Source: Nocardioides cynanchi
Lineage (GTDB): Bacteria > Actinomycetota > Actinomycetes > Propionibacteriales > Nocardioidaceae
Direction of reading: 5' to 3'
Length of the DNA stretch: 64,000 bases
Assembly (NCBI RefSeq): GCF_008761635.1
Contig: NZ_CP044344.1
Coordinates: 3,286,001 to 3,350,000, forward strand
Shown here: in pieces, positions 26,905-34,716 of the stretch
Layout of the letters: the number at the start of each line of letters is the position of its first letter
Position numbering within the stretch: position 1 is the first letter of the stretch
The notes under the pieces: model-generated
What the model saw: the letters and a program-made list of their open reading frames with translations, nothing else
What the model was told of the DNA's origin: nothing
Database searches by the model: none
Made by a program: the position numbers and the translations under genes

Positions 26905-26957
26905 GAATCACTCCCGAGGATGACCTGGGAGGCGCCGAATCATCCTCCGGGATGACC
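26905..26957. promoter_or_regulatory. Direct repeat in divergent promoter region
   Basis: Two similar 21-base units, GAATCACTCCCGAGGATGACC at 26905-26925 and the related GAATCATCCTCCGGGATGAC starting at 26937, share orientation at a 32-base period. They lie between the divergent starts of the secreted cupredoxin-like gene (26811) and the membrane-anchored gene (27048), where they could bind a regulator. The factor is unknown. Confidence 0.4.
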
Positions 26958-27047
26958 CGGCCGAGGGCGGGCTTGTCCGCTCGGCGACAATGGCCACGGC
27001 GACGAGCGGTGTCGAGGGAAAGTTCCGGTCCAGGAGGTGTGCTGAGG

Positions 27048-27602
27048 GTGAGTGTGGACGAGCAACGCCCGGTGCTCGCCGGTCTGGCTGCCCTGGTGGG
27101 CGTGGCGCTCGCGGTCGGACTCGTCGCCGCGCTCGCCGTCGTGGCCGGTGCCCATGTGCTGGGCCTGGGCGGCGGACGGGCCGACGGGGGCCCCGGCGCC
27201 GCCGGGGCCACCATGTACCTCCCGAAGCCGCAGAAGACGCAGCCCGCGAGTGGTCCGTCCATCACGCTGGGCTCGGCGCCCACCTCCAGCAGCGCGTCGC
27301 ACAGCCCCCGCGTCCGCACCCACCCCCGCAAGCAGATCTCGCTCCAGGCCGGCGAGCAGACCGTCGCCCCGATGGGTCGGATCGACCTGAGCGGCACCTA
27401 CCCCGGTGGGGAGGGTGCGGTGCTGAACGTCGAGAAGTTCAGCAACGGTTCCTGGCAGGGCTTCTACTCGGTCTCGGCGACGGTCACCAACGGGACGTTC
27501 TCGACCTACATCCAGACCGGCACGCCCGGGGTGAACCGCTTCCGGGTGGTCGACTCGGACACCCACATCGCCTCCAACGAGATCAAGGTGACCATTCGCT
27601 GA
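27048..27602 (+). CDS. Membrane-anchored extracytoplasmic protein, unknown function
   Basis: A 184-residue protein with a short cytoplasmic N-terminus, one membrane helix (about residues 8-38, LAALVGVALAVGLVAALAVV), a Gly/Pro/Ser-rich linker, and a C-terminal ~90-residue beta-sandwich-like domain (AGEQTVAPMGRIDLSGTYPG, VSATVTNGTFSTYIQTGTPG, then VDSDTHIASNEIKVTIR) resembling Ig-like or bacterial surface domains. GTG 27048 is chosen because AGGAGG lies 10 bases upstream. No family is recognised with certainty. It is convergent with the EamA gene (13-base gap). Confidence 0.6.
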   Translation: MSVDEQRPVLAGLAALVGVALAVGLVAALAVVAGAHVLGLGGGRADGGPGAAGATMYLPKPQKTQPASGPSITLGSAPTSSSASHSPRVRTHPRKQISLQAGEQTVAPMGRIDLSGTYPGGEGAVLNVEKFSNGSWQGFYSVSATVTNGTFSTYIQTGTPGVNRFRVVDSDTHIASNEIKVTIR

Positions 27603-27615
27603 GCCCGGCTCGGTG

Positions 27616-28539
27616 TCAGGCCGCGCCGCACAGCTCGTCCGGTCGCGCCGCCAGGTGCTCGCCGCTACGTCTCTGGTCGGCACGCCCACCGGAGGTGCTC
27701 CGCTGGCCGGCGACCACGCCGCCGAGCACGAGCACCATGCCGAGCGCCTGCGGCCACCCGAACGCCTCGCCGGCCACCACCACGCCGAGCCCGGTGCCGA
27801 CGACCGGGTTGACCAGGCCGACCAGGGCGACCGCGCCCGCGGGCATGGCGCGCAGCCCGGTGAACCAGCACCAGTAGGCCAGGCCGGTCCCGGCGACCAT
27901 CAGCCACAGGTAGCCCGACACGGCCTGAGCCCCGAGGTGCGGTGGAGGACCTTCGAAGAGCCAGGCGACCGGCAGCAGGGCGAGGCCGCCGACGACCAGC
28001 TGCCACGACACCAGGGTCAGCAGGTCGACCGGCGGGGTCCACCTCTTGACCAGCACGAACCCCAGCGCCGACACGACCACGGAGCCGAAGGCGGCGACCA
28101 GCCCCAGGGCATCCAGGTGCCCGGGCGAGCGCAGCACCAGGAGCGTGACACCGAGCAGGCCGACACCGGCGCCCGCGATCCGCCGCGGCCCGGCCCGCTC
28201 CCCGATCACCAGCGCGGCCAGGGCCATCACCGCCAGCGGCGAGGTGGCCTGCAGGGTGGAGGCGAGGCCGCCGGGCAGCCGGTAGGCGGCCAGGAAGAGC
28301 AGCGGGAAGAACAGCCCGATGTTGCACAGCCCGAGGAGGATCGCCCGCCACCACCAGCCGGGCGGGGGAAGCCGACGGGTGACGGCGAGGAGCACGAGCC
28401 CGGTCGGGAGCGCTCGCAGAGTGGCCGAGAGCAGCGGCCGGTCGGGCGGAAGGAGGCGCTCGGTGACGAGGTACGTCGTACCCCACGCGGCGGGCGCGAA
28501 GGCGGTGAGGGCGAGCGTTCTCCAGGAGATAGTTTCCAT
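27616..28539 (-). CDS. EamA/DMT-family permease
   Basis: A 307-residue ten-helix drug/metabolite transporter. Two EamA repeats are visible, the first starting LALTAFAPAAWGTTYLVTER and the second from about residue 150 (AAFGSVVVSALGFVLVKRWT), each ending in a GER/GEAF-type loop (VIGERAGP; VVVAGEAFGWPQALG). Members export amino acids, nucleosides or drugs; the substrate here is unknown. ATG 28539 lies within the left half of a long palindrome shared with the divergent marR gene, so the MarR protein probably represses it. Confidence 0.87.
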   Translation of the reverse strand: METISWRTLALTAFAPAAWGTTYLVTERLLPPDRPLLSATLRALPTGLVLLAVTRRLPPPGWWWRAILLGLCNIGLFFPLLFLAAYRLPGGLASTLQATSPLAVMALAALVIGERAGPRRIAGAGVGLLGVTLLVLRSPGHLDALGLVAAFGSVVVSALGFVLVKRWTPPVDLLTLVSWQLVVGGLALLPVAWLFEGPPPHLGAQAVSGYLWLMVAGTGLAYWCWFTGLRAMPAGAVALVGLVNPVVGTGLGVVVAGEAFGWPQALGMVLVLGGVVAGQRSTSGGRADQRRSGEHLAARPDELCGAA

Positions 28540-28564
28540 GGAAGGTAATATACCTTCCATGGAA
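28534..28564. promoter_or_regulatory. MarR operator between eamA and marR
   Basis: A 31-bp dyad built from two copies of the palindrome TTCCATGGAA (28534-28543 and 28555-28564) around GGTAATATACC; only the central bases break symmetry. Start codons for both divergent genes lie inside the two copies (CAT at 28537-28539, ATG at 28559-28561). Binding of the MarR protein here would block both genes. Confidence 0.7.
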
Positions 28565-29071
28565 GATATAGTGAAGGCCATGGACCCGGACCACGTGGAC
28601 GCGATCCTGGCGCAGTGGGCTCGCGAGCGCCCCGATCTCGACGCCTCGCCGATCGGCCTGATCGGACGCCTCCACCGGCTCGCGGACGTGCTGAACGTCG
28701 AGCTCCGACGTGTCTTCGCCGAGGAGGGGCTCGGGGACGGCGACTTCGACGTGCTGGTCACCCTGCGCCGGCACGGCGCCCCCTACGAGCTGACGCCCGG
28801 CGAGCTCGGAGCCTCGACCATGGTGACGTCGTCGGCGGTGACCAAACGGATCGACCGGCTCGAGCAGGGAGGGCTGGTGACTCGCACCGTCAGCGCGTCG
28901 GACGGACGGTCGCGCCGGATCCGGCTGACCGAGACCGGCCTCGTGCTCGTGAACCGTCTGATGGCCCGCCACGTCGCGAACGAGCAGCGGCTGGTGTCGG
29001 GCCTCACCGCTCAGGAGCGGACCCAGCTCGCCGACCTCCTGCGCCGCTGGGGTCAGACCTTGGAGGGATAG
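28559..29071 (+). CDS. MarR-family transcriptional regulator
   Basis: A 170-residue winged-helix repressor. The DNA-binding part includes LGDGDFDVLVTLRRHGAPYE, LTPGELGASTMVTSSAVTKRI (recognition helix) and the wing GLVTRTVSASDGRSRRIRLT with the conserved D-x-R. The N- and C-terminal helices form the dimer interface. ATG 28559 is inside the palindromic operator; ATG 28580 is the alternative, giving a 163-residue protein. It is divergent from the EamA permease, the classical repressor-exporter arrangement. Its TAG stop is supplied by the left arm of palindrome copy 3. Confidence 0.88.
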   Translation: MEDIVKAMDPDHVDAILAQWARERPDLDASPIGLIGRLHRLADVLNVELRRVFAEEGLGDGDFDVLVTLRRHGAPYELTPGELGASTMVTSSAVTKRIDRLEQGGLVTRTVSASDGRSRRIRLTETGLVLVNRLMARHVANEQRLVSGLTAQERTQLADLLRRWGQTLEG

Positions 29072-29129
29072 TCCGGCACCCCTGGCACCTTTCGGGGCGC
29101 CCGGACGGTGCCGTACGTGCCGGACTATC
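29067..29129. repeat. Long palindromic repeat, copy 3
   Basis: Arms 29067-29090 and 29106-29129, matching at 19 of 24 positions, with a 15-base loop. It lies between the convergent ends of marR and the aldo-keto reductase gene. The marR stop TAG is in the left arm, exactly as for hutU in copy 1. Same family as the copies at 3404 and 4582. Confidence 0.8.
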
Positions 29130-29142
29130 CCGAGACGGCGCC

Positions 29143-30000
29143 TCAGCCCAGCCAGTCCATGGTGTTCGGGTGGGGGCCGATCCGGCCGTCCTCGCCGCGG
29201 TCGAGCCCGGTGATCGTGGCCAGGTCGTCGTCGGAGAGCTCGAAGTCGAAGATCGCGAAGTTCTCCGCCATCCGCTCCCGGCGCATCGACTTCGGGAACA
29301 CGATGTCACCACGCTGGAGCTGCCACCGAAGCGCCACCTGGGCGGGGGTGCGGTCCAGCCGGGCGGCGATCTCGGCGATGGTCGAGTCGTCGTTCACGCG
29401 GCCCTTGGCGATCGGGGCCCACGCCTCGGTGACCGTGCCGTGCCGCGCGCCGGCCGCGCGGGCCGCCTCGTTGCCGAAGAACGGGTGCACCTCGATCTGG
29501 TTCACCGCGGGTACGACGCCGGTCGCCTCCACGATCCGGTCGAGGTGCTCCGGCTCGAAGTTGGAGACCCCGATCGACCGTGCCCGGCCGTCGCCGCGGA
29601 GCTCGACCAGCGTCTCCCAGGTGGAGACGAAGTCGCCGTCGTAGCGGGTGGGCAGCGGCCAGTGGATCAGGAACAGGTCGACCTGGTCGAGCCCCAGTCG
29701 ATCCAGGGACTCCCCGAAGGCGCGGCGCGCGTCGTCGGGCCGGTGGAAGCCGTTGTTGAGCTTGGTGGTGATCCACAGGTCGTCGCGCGGGATGTCTGCG
29801 GCCGCCACCGCGGCCCCGACCTCGGCCTCGTTGCCGTACATCTGCGCGGTGTCGATGTGGCGGTAGCCCACCTCGAGCGCGGTCTCGACGGTCTGCTGCG
29901 TCTGGTCGGGCGGCACCTGGAAGACCCCGAACCCGAGCTGCGGGATCTCGCGGCCGTCGTTCAGGGTGACGTTCGGGACGGAGTTGCTGGAAACAGTCAT
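29143..30000 (-). CDS. Aldo/keto reductase (2,5-diketo-D-gluconate reductase-like)
   Basis: A 285-residue NADPH-dependent (alpha/beta)8 oxidoreductase. The catalytic tetrad is Asp50, Tyr55, Lys80 and His113 (YRHIDTAQMYGNE; ITTKLNN; LIHWP). SIGVSNFEPEHL and the C-terminal FPKSMRRERMAEN cofactor-phosphate loop are conserved. The layout fits the AKR5-like group that reduces small aldehydes and ketones; the physiological substrate is unknown. ATG 30000 is preferred over an earlier in-frame start because the family N-terminus (VPNVTLNDGREIPQLGFG) follows directly. Confidence 0.9.
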   Translation of the reverse strand: MTVSSNSVPNVTLNDGREIPQLGFGVFQVPPDQTQQTVETALEVGYRHIDTAQMYGNEAEVGAAVAAADIPRDDLWITTKLNNGFHRPDDARRAFGESLDRLGLDQVDLFLIHWPLPTRYDGDFVSTWETLVELRGDGRARSIGVSNFEPEHLDRIVEATGVVPAVNQIEVHPFFGNEAARAAGARHGTVTEAWAPIAKGRVNDDSTIAEIAARLDRTPAQVALRWQLQRGDIVFPKSMRRERMAENFAIFDFELSDDDLATITGLDRGEDGRIGPHPNTMDWLG

Positions 30001-30081
30001 GCAGGGCCCGACAACACGATTGCGCAACTTATTCCGCGGAGGCGTTCGCCGGCCTCGGATCGGTTGTGGTCACCCTGTTAG

Positions 30082-30690
30082 ATGGGGGCCGTGCGACTCC
30101 TGAGAACCCTCGCCCCGCTGCTCCTGGTGGCGTCCCTGGCCACCGCCTGCGGCTCGGGCTCGAGCTCCACCCCGGGTGGGGCCGGGGGCTCCACGACGCC
30201 GACCAGTGGCGGCACCACCGGCACCACCGCGAGCGGGCAGCTCGAGCTGCGACCGGTCTACGCGCGCTACGCCACCGGCGTACCCCTGGGGCCGCAGGTG
30301 CCCAAGGCCCTGCTCGACGCGATGTCCTCGCAGGCCTGCCCGATGGACCCGGCCGAGCTCCAGGGAATGCTGATGGAGTGCGACGCCGGCAAGACCGTGT
30401 TCCTGCTGAAGGACCCCGTCGTCACCGGTGACGTGACCAAGGCGCACATCCACCAGATCGGCCACAAGAACCTCTACTTCCTCCGGCTCACCCTGGATCC
30501 CACGGCCGCGGCCACCCTCGACTCCGACGCCCAGTCGATGGTCGGCACCGAGCTGGCTTTCTGCTTCGGCGGGAGCGTGATCACCTCGGTGATCGTGGAT
30601 CCCCACTTCTCGGCCGAGCGCCTGACGATCACCGGCAGCTACACCAAGGCCCAGGCCACGAAGCTGGCCGGTCAGATCACCGCGTCGTAG
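30082..30690 (+). CDS. Lipoprotein with SecDF P1-head-like domain
   Basis: A 202-residue exported lipoprotein: hydrophobic signal LAPLLLVASLATAC with the lipobox Cys at residue 23, then a Gly/Ser/Thr linker to about residue 50. The globular part has two or three cysteines (QACPMDP; MECDAG; LAFCFGG). Its last ~70 residues (LRLTLDPTAAATLDSDAQSM, then GGSVITSVIVDPHFSAERLT and ITGSYTKAQATKLAGQI) recall the P1 head subdomain of SecD/SecF. A role in envelope protein handling is conceivable but unproven. GTG 30091 is an alternative start. It is convergent with the G6PD gene (9-base gap). Confidence 0.65.
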   Translation: MGAVRLLRTLAPLLLVASLATACGSGSSSTPGGAGGSTTPTSGGTTGTTASGQLELRPVYARYATGVPLGPQVPKALLDAMSSQACPMDPAELQGMLMECDAGKTVFLLKDPVVTGDVTKAHIHQIGHKNLYFLRLTLDPTAAATLDSDAQSMVGTELAFCFGGSVITSVIVDPHFSAERLTITGSYTKAQATKLAGQITAS

Positions 30691-30699
30691 CCCGGCCGG

Positions 30700-32139
30700 T
30701 CAGTAGCCCACCTCGTTCGGGTTGCGCCACTGGCGCTCGAACGGGAGCCGCCAGGCGAACGGCGCGACCAGCTGGTGGATCTGGTTGGGTCCCCACGAGC
30801 CCTGCGCGTAGGGCCGGACGATCGGGGGGTTCTCCAGGAGTGGCGTGGACAGCTCCCAGAGCCGCTCGATGCCCTCGGCGCTGGTGAAGAGCGTCCGGTC
30901 GCCGCGGGCGGCGTCGTAGATCAGGCGCTCGTAGGCCTCGAGCACCGCTCCGGCCCAGCCGGTGTCGTGCATGGCGAACTGCATCGACAGCTTGTCGAGC
31001 TTCATGCCCGGCCCGGGCCGCTTGCCGTAGAACGACAGCGACATCTTGGCCTGGTCGGCCAGGTCGAAGGTCAGGTGGTCGGGGCCGTGATCGCCGACTC
31101 CCGAGCCCGGCGGGAACATCGAGCGGGGCGGCTCACGGAACGCGATCGAGATGATCCGGGCCCCCTCGGCCATCCGCTTGCCCGTGCGCAGGTAGAACGG
31201 CACCCCGGCCCACCGCCAGTTGTCGACGTAGCACTTGAGCGCGACGAAGGTCTCGGTCTCGGAGTCGTGCGCGACCCCCTCGATGTCGCGGTAGCCGACG
31301 TACTGGCCACGGACCACGTCGGTCGGTTCGATCGCGCACATCGAGCGGAACACCTTGTTCTTCTCCTCGCTGATGGCGTAGGGCTCGAGCGCCGTCGGAG
31401 GCTCCATCGCGGTGAAGGCCAGCACCTGAAACAGGTGGGTGACCACCATGTCCCGGTACGCACCGGTGCTCTCGTAGAACGACGCGCGCTGCTCGAGGCC
31501 GAGCTCCTCGGGGACGTCGATCTGCACGTGGTCGACGTGGTTGCGATGCCAGATCGGCTCGAACAGGCCGTTGGCGAACCGGAACGCCAGGATGTTCTGG
31601 GCGGCCTCCTTGCCCAGGAAGTGGTCGATCCGGAAGATCTGGTCCTCCTTGAAGACCTGGTGCAGCTCGGCGTTGAGCTTCTTCGCGCTGGCCAGATCGG
31701 TGCCGAACGGCTTCTCCATGATGATCCGGCTGCGCTTGACCAGGCCCGCCTCCTTGAGCTCGTGCACGACGGCGAGGGCGGCCTTGGGCGGCACGCTGAG
31801 GTAGTGCAGGCGGTCGAACTCCGCCGTGCGCTCGCCCTCCGCCTCCTCGATGCAGCGGCGGAGCCCCTCCGGCCCGGTGTCACCGGGTGCCCAGTGCAGC
31901 AGCTTGGCGAACTCCGACCAGCCGTCGGTGTCGCCGTCGTCACCGGCGAACTCGAGCACGGCCTGGTGGGCGAACTCGATGAACGAGTCGCGGTCGTGCT
32001 CCTCGAGCGACGTACCGACGACCTGGACGTCGCGCATCAGCCCCGACTGGAACAGGTGCAGCAGGCCGGGCAACAGCTTGCGCCGGGACAGGTCGCCGGT
32101 GGCGCCGAAGAGGACGACGGTCGTGGGCTTCAGAGGCAT
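30700..32139 (-). CDS. zwf: Glucose-6-phosphate 1-dehydrogenase
   Basis: A 479-residue NAD(P)-dependent enzyme catalysing the first oxidative pentose-phosphate step. The Rossmann motif FGATGDLSRRKLLPGL is at residues 11-26, MEKPFG at 141-146, and the substrate/catalytic stretch RIDHFLGKEA at 170-179 (His173, Lys177). It is slightly shorter than the usual ~505-residue Zwf. It stands alone, without the opcA, pgl or tal neighbours typical of actinobacterial pentose-phosphate operons, so it may be a second paralogue. ATG 32139 is directly confirmed by the MPLKPTTVVLFGATGDL start. Confidence 0.94.
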   Translation of the reverse strand: MPLKPTTVVLFGATGDLSRRKLLPGLLHLFQSGLMRDVQVVGTSLEEHDRDSFIEFAHQAVLEFAGDDGDTDGWSEFAKLLHWAPGDTGPEGLRRCIEEAEGERTAEFDRLHYLSVPPKAALAVVHELKEAGLVKRSRIIMEKPFGTDLASAKKLNAELHQVFKEDQIFRIDHFLGKEAAQNILAFRFANGLFEPIWHRNHVDHVQIDVPEELGLEQRASFYESTGAYRDMVVTHLFQVLAFTAMEPPTALEPYAISEEKNKVFRSMCAIEPTDVVRGQYVGYRDIEGVAHDSETETFVALKCYVDNWRWAGVPFYLRTGKRMAEGARIISIAFREPPRSMFPPGSGVGDHGPDHLTFDLADQAKMSLSFYGKRPGPGMKLDKLSMQFAMHDTGWAGAVLEAYERLIYDAARGDRTLFTSAEGIERLWELSTPLLENPPIVRPYAQGSWGPNQIHQLVAPFAWRLPFERQWRNPNEVGY

Positions 32140-32189
32140 GTGACCAGCCTGCCCCCACGGCCGTCGTAAGAGAAGGGTGGGGCCGGAAC

Positions 32190-32218
32190 GGGCGGGTCCT
32201 CGAGGAGCGAACCCGCCC
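32190..32218 (-). terminator. Terminator-like hairpin after the coiled-coil pair
   Basis: GGGCGGGT at 32190-32197 pairs perfectly with ACCCGCCC at 32211-32218, with flanking partial pairing and a 13-base loop. On the minus strand it lies just after the DivIVA-like gene and before the G6PD start, separating the two units. Confidence 0.5.
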
Positions 32219-32223
32219 GCCGT

Positions 32224-33246
32224 TCAACTGCGGTGGGCCAGCGACTCCTGGTCGGCGTCGGCGTCGGCGTCCGTGACGGCGTCCGCGTCGTCGTCCGGCG
32301 TCTGCGCGGCCTCGGCCTCGGCCGGGACGTCGACGTCCGCACCGGCGGCGTCCGGCTCGGCCCACGCCTCCTCGGCGTCACCGAAGCCGGTCAGGGAGAA
32401 CGGTGCGGTCCCGGTCAGCGTGGCCAGCATCTGGCGGACGTTGGCCAGCTGGGCGTTGATGCTGTCGCGGCGCTGGGTGGCGGCGGCCAGCTCGCGGTCG
32501 GTGTCCGCCCGGATCCGCTCGGCGGAGGCCTTCGCCTCGCCGATGATCTGCTCGGCCTTCTCGCGCGCCTCCTCCGCCAGCCGGGCGGCCTCCTTGGCTG
32601 CCTGGACCCGGGCCGCCTCGGCCTCGGCGCGGGTGCGGTCGGCGAACTCGCCGGCCTCCTCGAGCCGGGCCTGGGCGGCCGCCATCTTCTGGGTGAACTC
32701 CTCCTCGGCCGCCTGCCGACGACCGGCCAGGGTGGTCTCGAAGTCCGCCGCCGCCTTGGCGGCGCGGGCGCGCTGCTCCTCGTAGACCGCCTCAGCCTCC
32801 TGCATCCGCACCGAGGCGGCCCGCTCGGCGCTGTCGCGGTGCTCGTCGGCCGCCTTGCGGGCGTCCTCGACGATCCGCGAGGACTCGGCATCGGCCTGGC
32901 TGCGGGCGTTCGCGGTGTAGCGGTCGGCCTCCTCGCGCACCGAGGTGGCGTACTGCTCGGCGTTCGCACGATGGGCGTCCGACTCGTCGTGGACCTTGCT
33001 GCGCAGCTCGGCCGCCTCGGCGTCGGCGAGGGAGAGGATCTCGCCGACCCGGGCTCCGAGGTGCTCGTAGCTCGGGGGCTCGGCCGACGACGTGCTCGCC
33101 GCATGCAGCTCCTCGACCCGGGCGGCGAGCCCGTCTCGCTGCTGGGTGAGCGCGGTGACGGCTGCGGACAGCTCGTCGATGCGGTGGTCGACCTCGGCGG
33201 GGTCGTAACCCCGCATCACGGTGCGGAACTCGGTGGAATCGGTCAC
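32224..33246 (-). CDS. DivIVA-domain coiled-coil protein (FilP-like)
   Basis: A 340-residue protein. The N-terminus (EFRTVMRGYDPAEVDHRIDEL, about residues 6-26) is a DivIVA-type membrane-targeting and dimerisation motif. Residues ~27-280 are a nearly continuous Ala/Glu/Arg-rich coiled coil (many AEAARVQAAKEAARLAEEAR-like stretches). The tail is acidic (TPDDDADAVTDADADADQ). Such proteins organise the cell pole or form filaments in actinobacteria, as FilP does in Streptomyces. It starts with GTG 33246 overlapping the stop of the upstream coiled-coil gene; the tandem resembles scy-filP. Confidence 0.75.
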   Translation of the reverse strand: MTDSTEFRTVMRGYDPAEVDHRIDELSAAVTALTQQRDGLAARVEELHAASTSSAEPPSYEHLGARVGEILSLADAEAAELRSKVHDESDAHRANAEQYATSVREEADRYTANARSQADAESSRIVEDARKAADEHRDSAERAASVRMQEAEAVYEEQRARAAKAAADFETTLAGRRQAAEEEFTQKMAAAQARLEEAGEFADRTRAEAEAARVQAAKEAARLAEEAREKAEQIIGEAKASAERIRADTDRELAAATQRRDSINAQLANVRQMLATLTGTAPFSLTGFGDAEEAWAEPDAAGADVDVPAEAEAAQTPDDDADAVTDADADADQESLAHRS

Positions 33247-34646
33247 GGCTGGGGATCCTGAGGGGGAGGGGGATGGGTGGGGGTGGGAACGGCCAGCGCC
33301 TGGATGACGCCGGACAGCTGACCGAGCTCGGCGGTGATGCCGTCCCGGCGTCGTGCGAGCAGGGCGATCTCGGCGCGGGCGTCCTCGAGGGTACGACGGG
33401 CCTGGGTCCGCAGCTCGTCGGCCTCGGCCCGCGCACTCGCCACGAGCTGGGCTCCTTCGGTGCGGGCCCGGCGCAGCTCGTCGTCGGCGTCGCGCTGCTT
33501 CTGGAGGACCTCGTCGGCGACCTGCCGCCGCAGGGCCCGGGCTCCGGTCTCGGCCTCGGCCAGGCGGTGCCGGGCCCGCTCCTCGAGCTGGGCGGCGGCG
33601 TCCTCGGCGTCCTGGCGGATCCGGGCGGCATCGGCCTCGCCCAGAGCGCGGGTGTCCGCGGCGTCGCGGGCGGCGAGGTCGCGCTCCTGCCCGGCCTGCC
33701 GTCGTACGTCGTCGGCCTCGAGGCGGGCGGAGCCGCCCTCGTCGGCCAGTCGCTCGCGGAGCCGGCTCGAGGCGGCAGCGATCTGCTGACGGGTCTGCTG
33801 GAGCCGAGCGCCGGCCTGCCGATGCCCGAGGTGCCGGAGTCGTTCGGCCTCGAGCTCCGCGGTCTCGAGCAGGGACCGGACGGTCTGCTGGGTCCAGGTC
33901 GTCTGCTCGGCGGCCGCTGCCAGCTCGCGCCTGGCCTCCACCTGCGCCGCGGCCAGCAGCTCGCCGGCCTGCGCCTGGGCCTCGGCGAGGACCTGCGCGG
34001 CCTGCTGCCGGATCTGGGCGGAGGCGGCGTCGGCGTCCTCGCGCGCGGTCCGCGCCGCGACCTCGGCGGCCTCGTGCAGCCCGGCTGCCTCGGCCTGGGC
34101 GGCCGCGAGGAGCTTCTCGACCTGGGAGTTGGCGTCTGCGACCCGGGTCTCGACCAGGTCGCGGGTCTCGGAGTCCTGCTGGTCGGCCTGGGCGCGCGCC
34201 GCGGTGACCATGCCGTCCGCTCGCTCGCGAGCCTCGGAGACCAGGCGCTCGGCCTCCGTGCGGGCGTCGTGCAGCGTCTGGTCGGCCGCAGCGAGCCGCT
34301 CGGCGGCGCTGCTCTCGCCCTCGGCCAGGATCTGGTCGTGATGGGTCTGGGCGGCTTCCATCAGCAGCCGGGCCTGGTCACCGGCGTCGGCCACGATCTG
34401 ACGTGCGTCCGCGGAGCCGTCGTCCAGCACCTTGCGGGCCAGGTCGTGGGCGCGGGTCGCCTCCGCGTGCAGGCGGCCGACCTCCTCGTGCAGCGAGCGG
34501 GCCTCGTCGGTGAGCCGGCCGGCCTCGTCCTCGGCCCGGCTCTGGAGCTCGTCGGCGACCCGCTGGGCGTGGCGGAGCAGTGCCGCGGCCCGCTCGGTGT
34601 CCTCTGCGGGGCCGGGTCCCGGGGGTCCCTGCTGCATCGCAGTCAT
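33243..34646 (-). CDS. Long coiled-coil protein (Scy-like)
   Basis: A 467-residue protein made almost entirely of Ala/Glu/Arg/Gln-rich helix (for example EARRELAAAAEQTTWTQQTV and ARARADGMVTAARAQADQQ-like stretches), ending in a Pro-rich tail (VPTPTHPPPPQDPQP). No enzymatic motif is seen. GGGAGG about 8 bases upstream supports ATG 34646 over an earlier in-frame ATG at 34706. It is coupled (GTGA) to the DivIVA-domain gene downstream. By analogy with Streptomyces Scy it could be a polar scaffold, but repetitive coiled coils make similarity unreliable. Confidence 0.65.
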   Translation of the reverse strand: MTAMQQGPPGPGPAEDTERAAALLRHAQRVADELQSRAEDEAGRLTDEARSLHEEVGRLHAEATRAHDLARKVLDDGSADARQIVADAGDQARLLMEAAQTHHDQILAEGESSAAERLAAADQTLHDARTEAERLVSEARERADGMVTAARAQADQQDSETRDLVETRVADANSQVEKLLAAAQAEAAGLHEAAEVAARTAREDADAASAQIRQQAAQVLAEAQAQAGELLAAAQVEARRELAAAAEQTTWTQQTVRSLLETAELEAERLRHLGHRQAGARLQQTRQQIAAASSRLRERLADEGGSARLEADDVRRQAGQERDLAARDAADTRALGEADAARIRQDAEDAAAQLEERARHRLAEAETGARALRRQVADEVLQKQRDADDELRRARTEGAQLVASARAEADELRTQARRTLEDARAEIALLARRRDGITAELGQLSGVIQALAVPTPTHPPPPQDPQP

Positions 34647-34716
34647 CTGGCGATCCTCCCAGAGGTTGGCCGACTTGGGGAGCCTATGACCACTCTCGGA
34701 CGGCATCGGGGCGGGG

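Noticed and set aside
30606..30618. CTTCTCGGCCGAG inside the SecD-like lipoprotein gene as a third copy of the hutF repeat
   Set aside because: Only 13 bases are shared, without the second half of the palindrome or the other module; it encodes a normal part of the protein.
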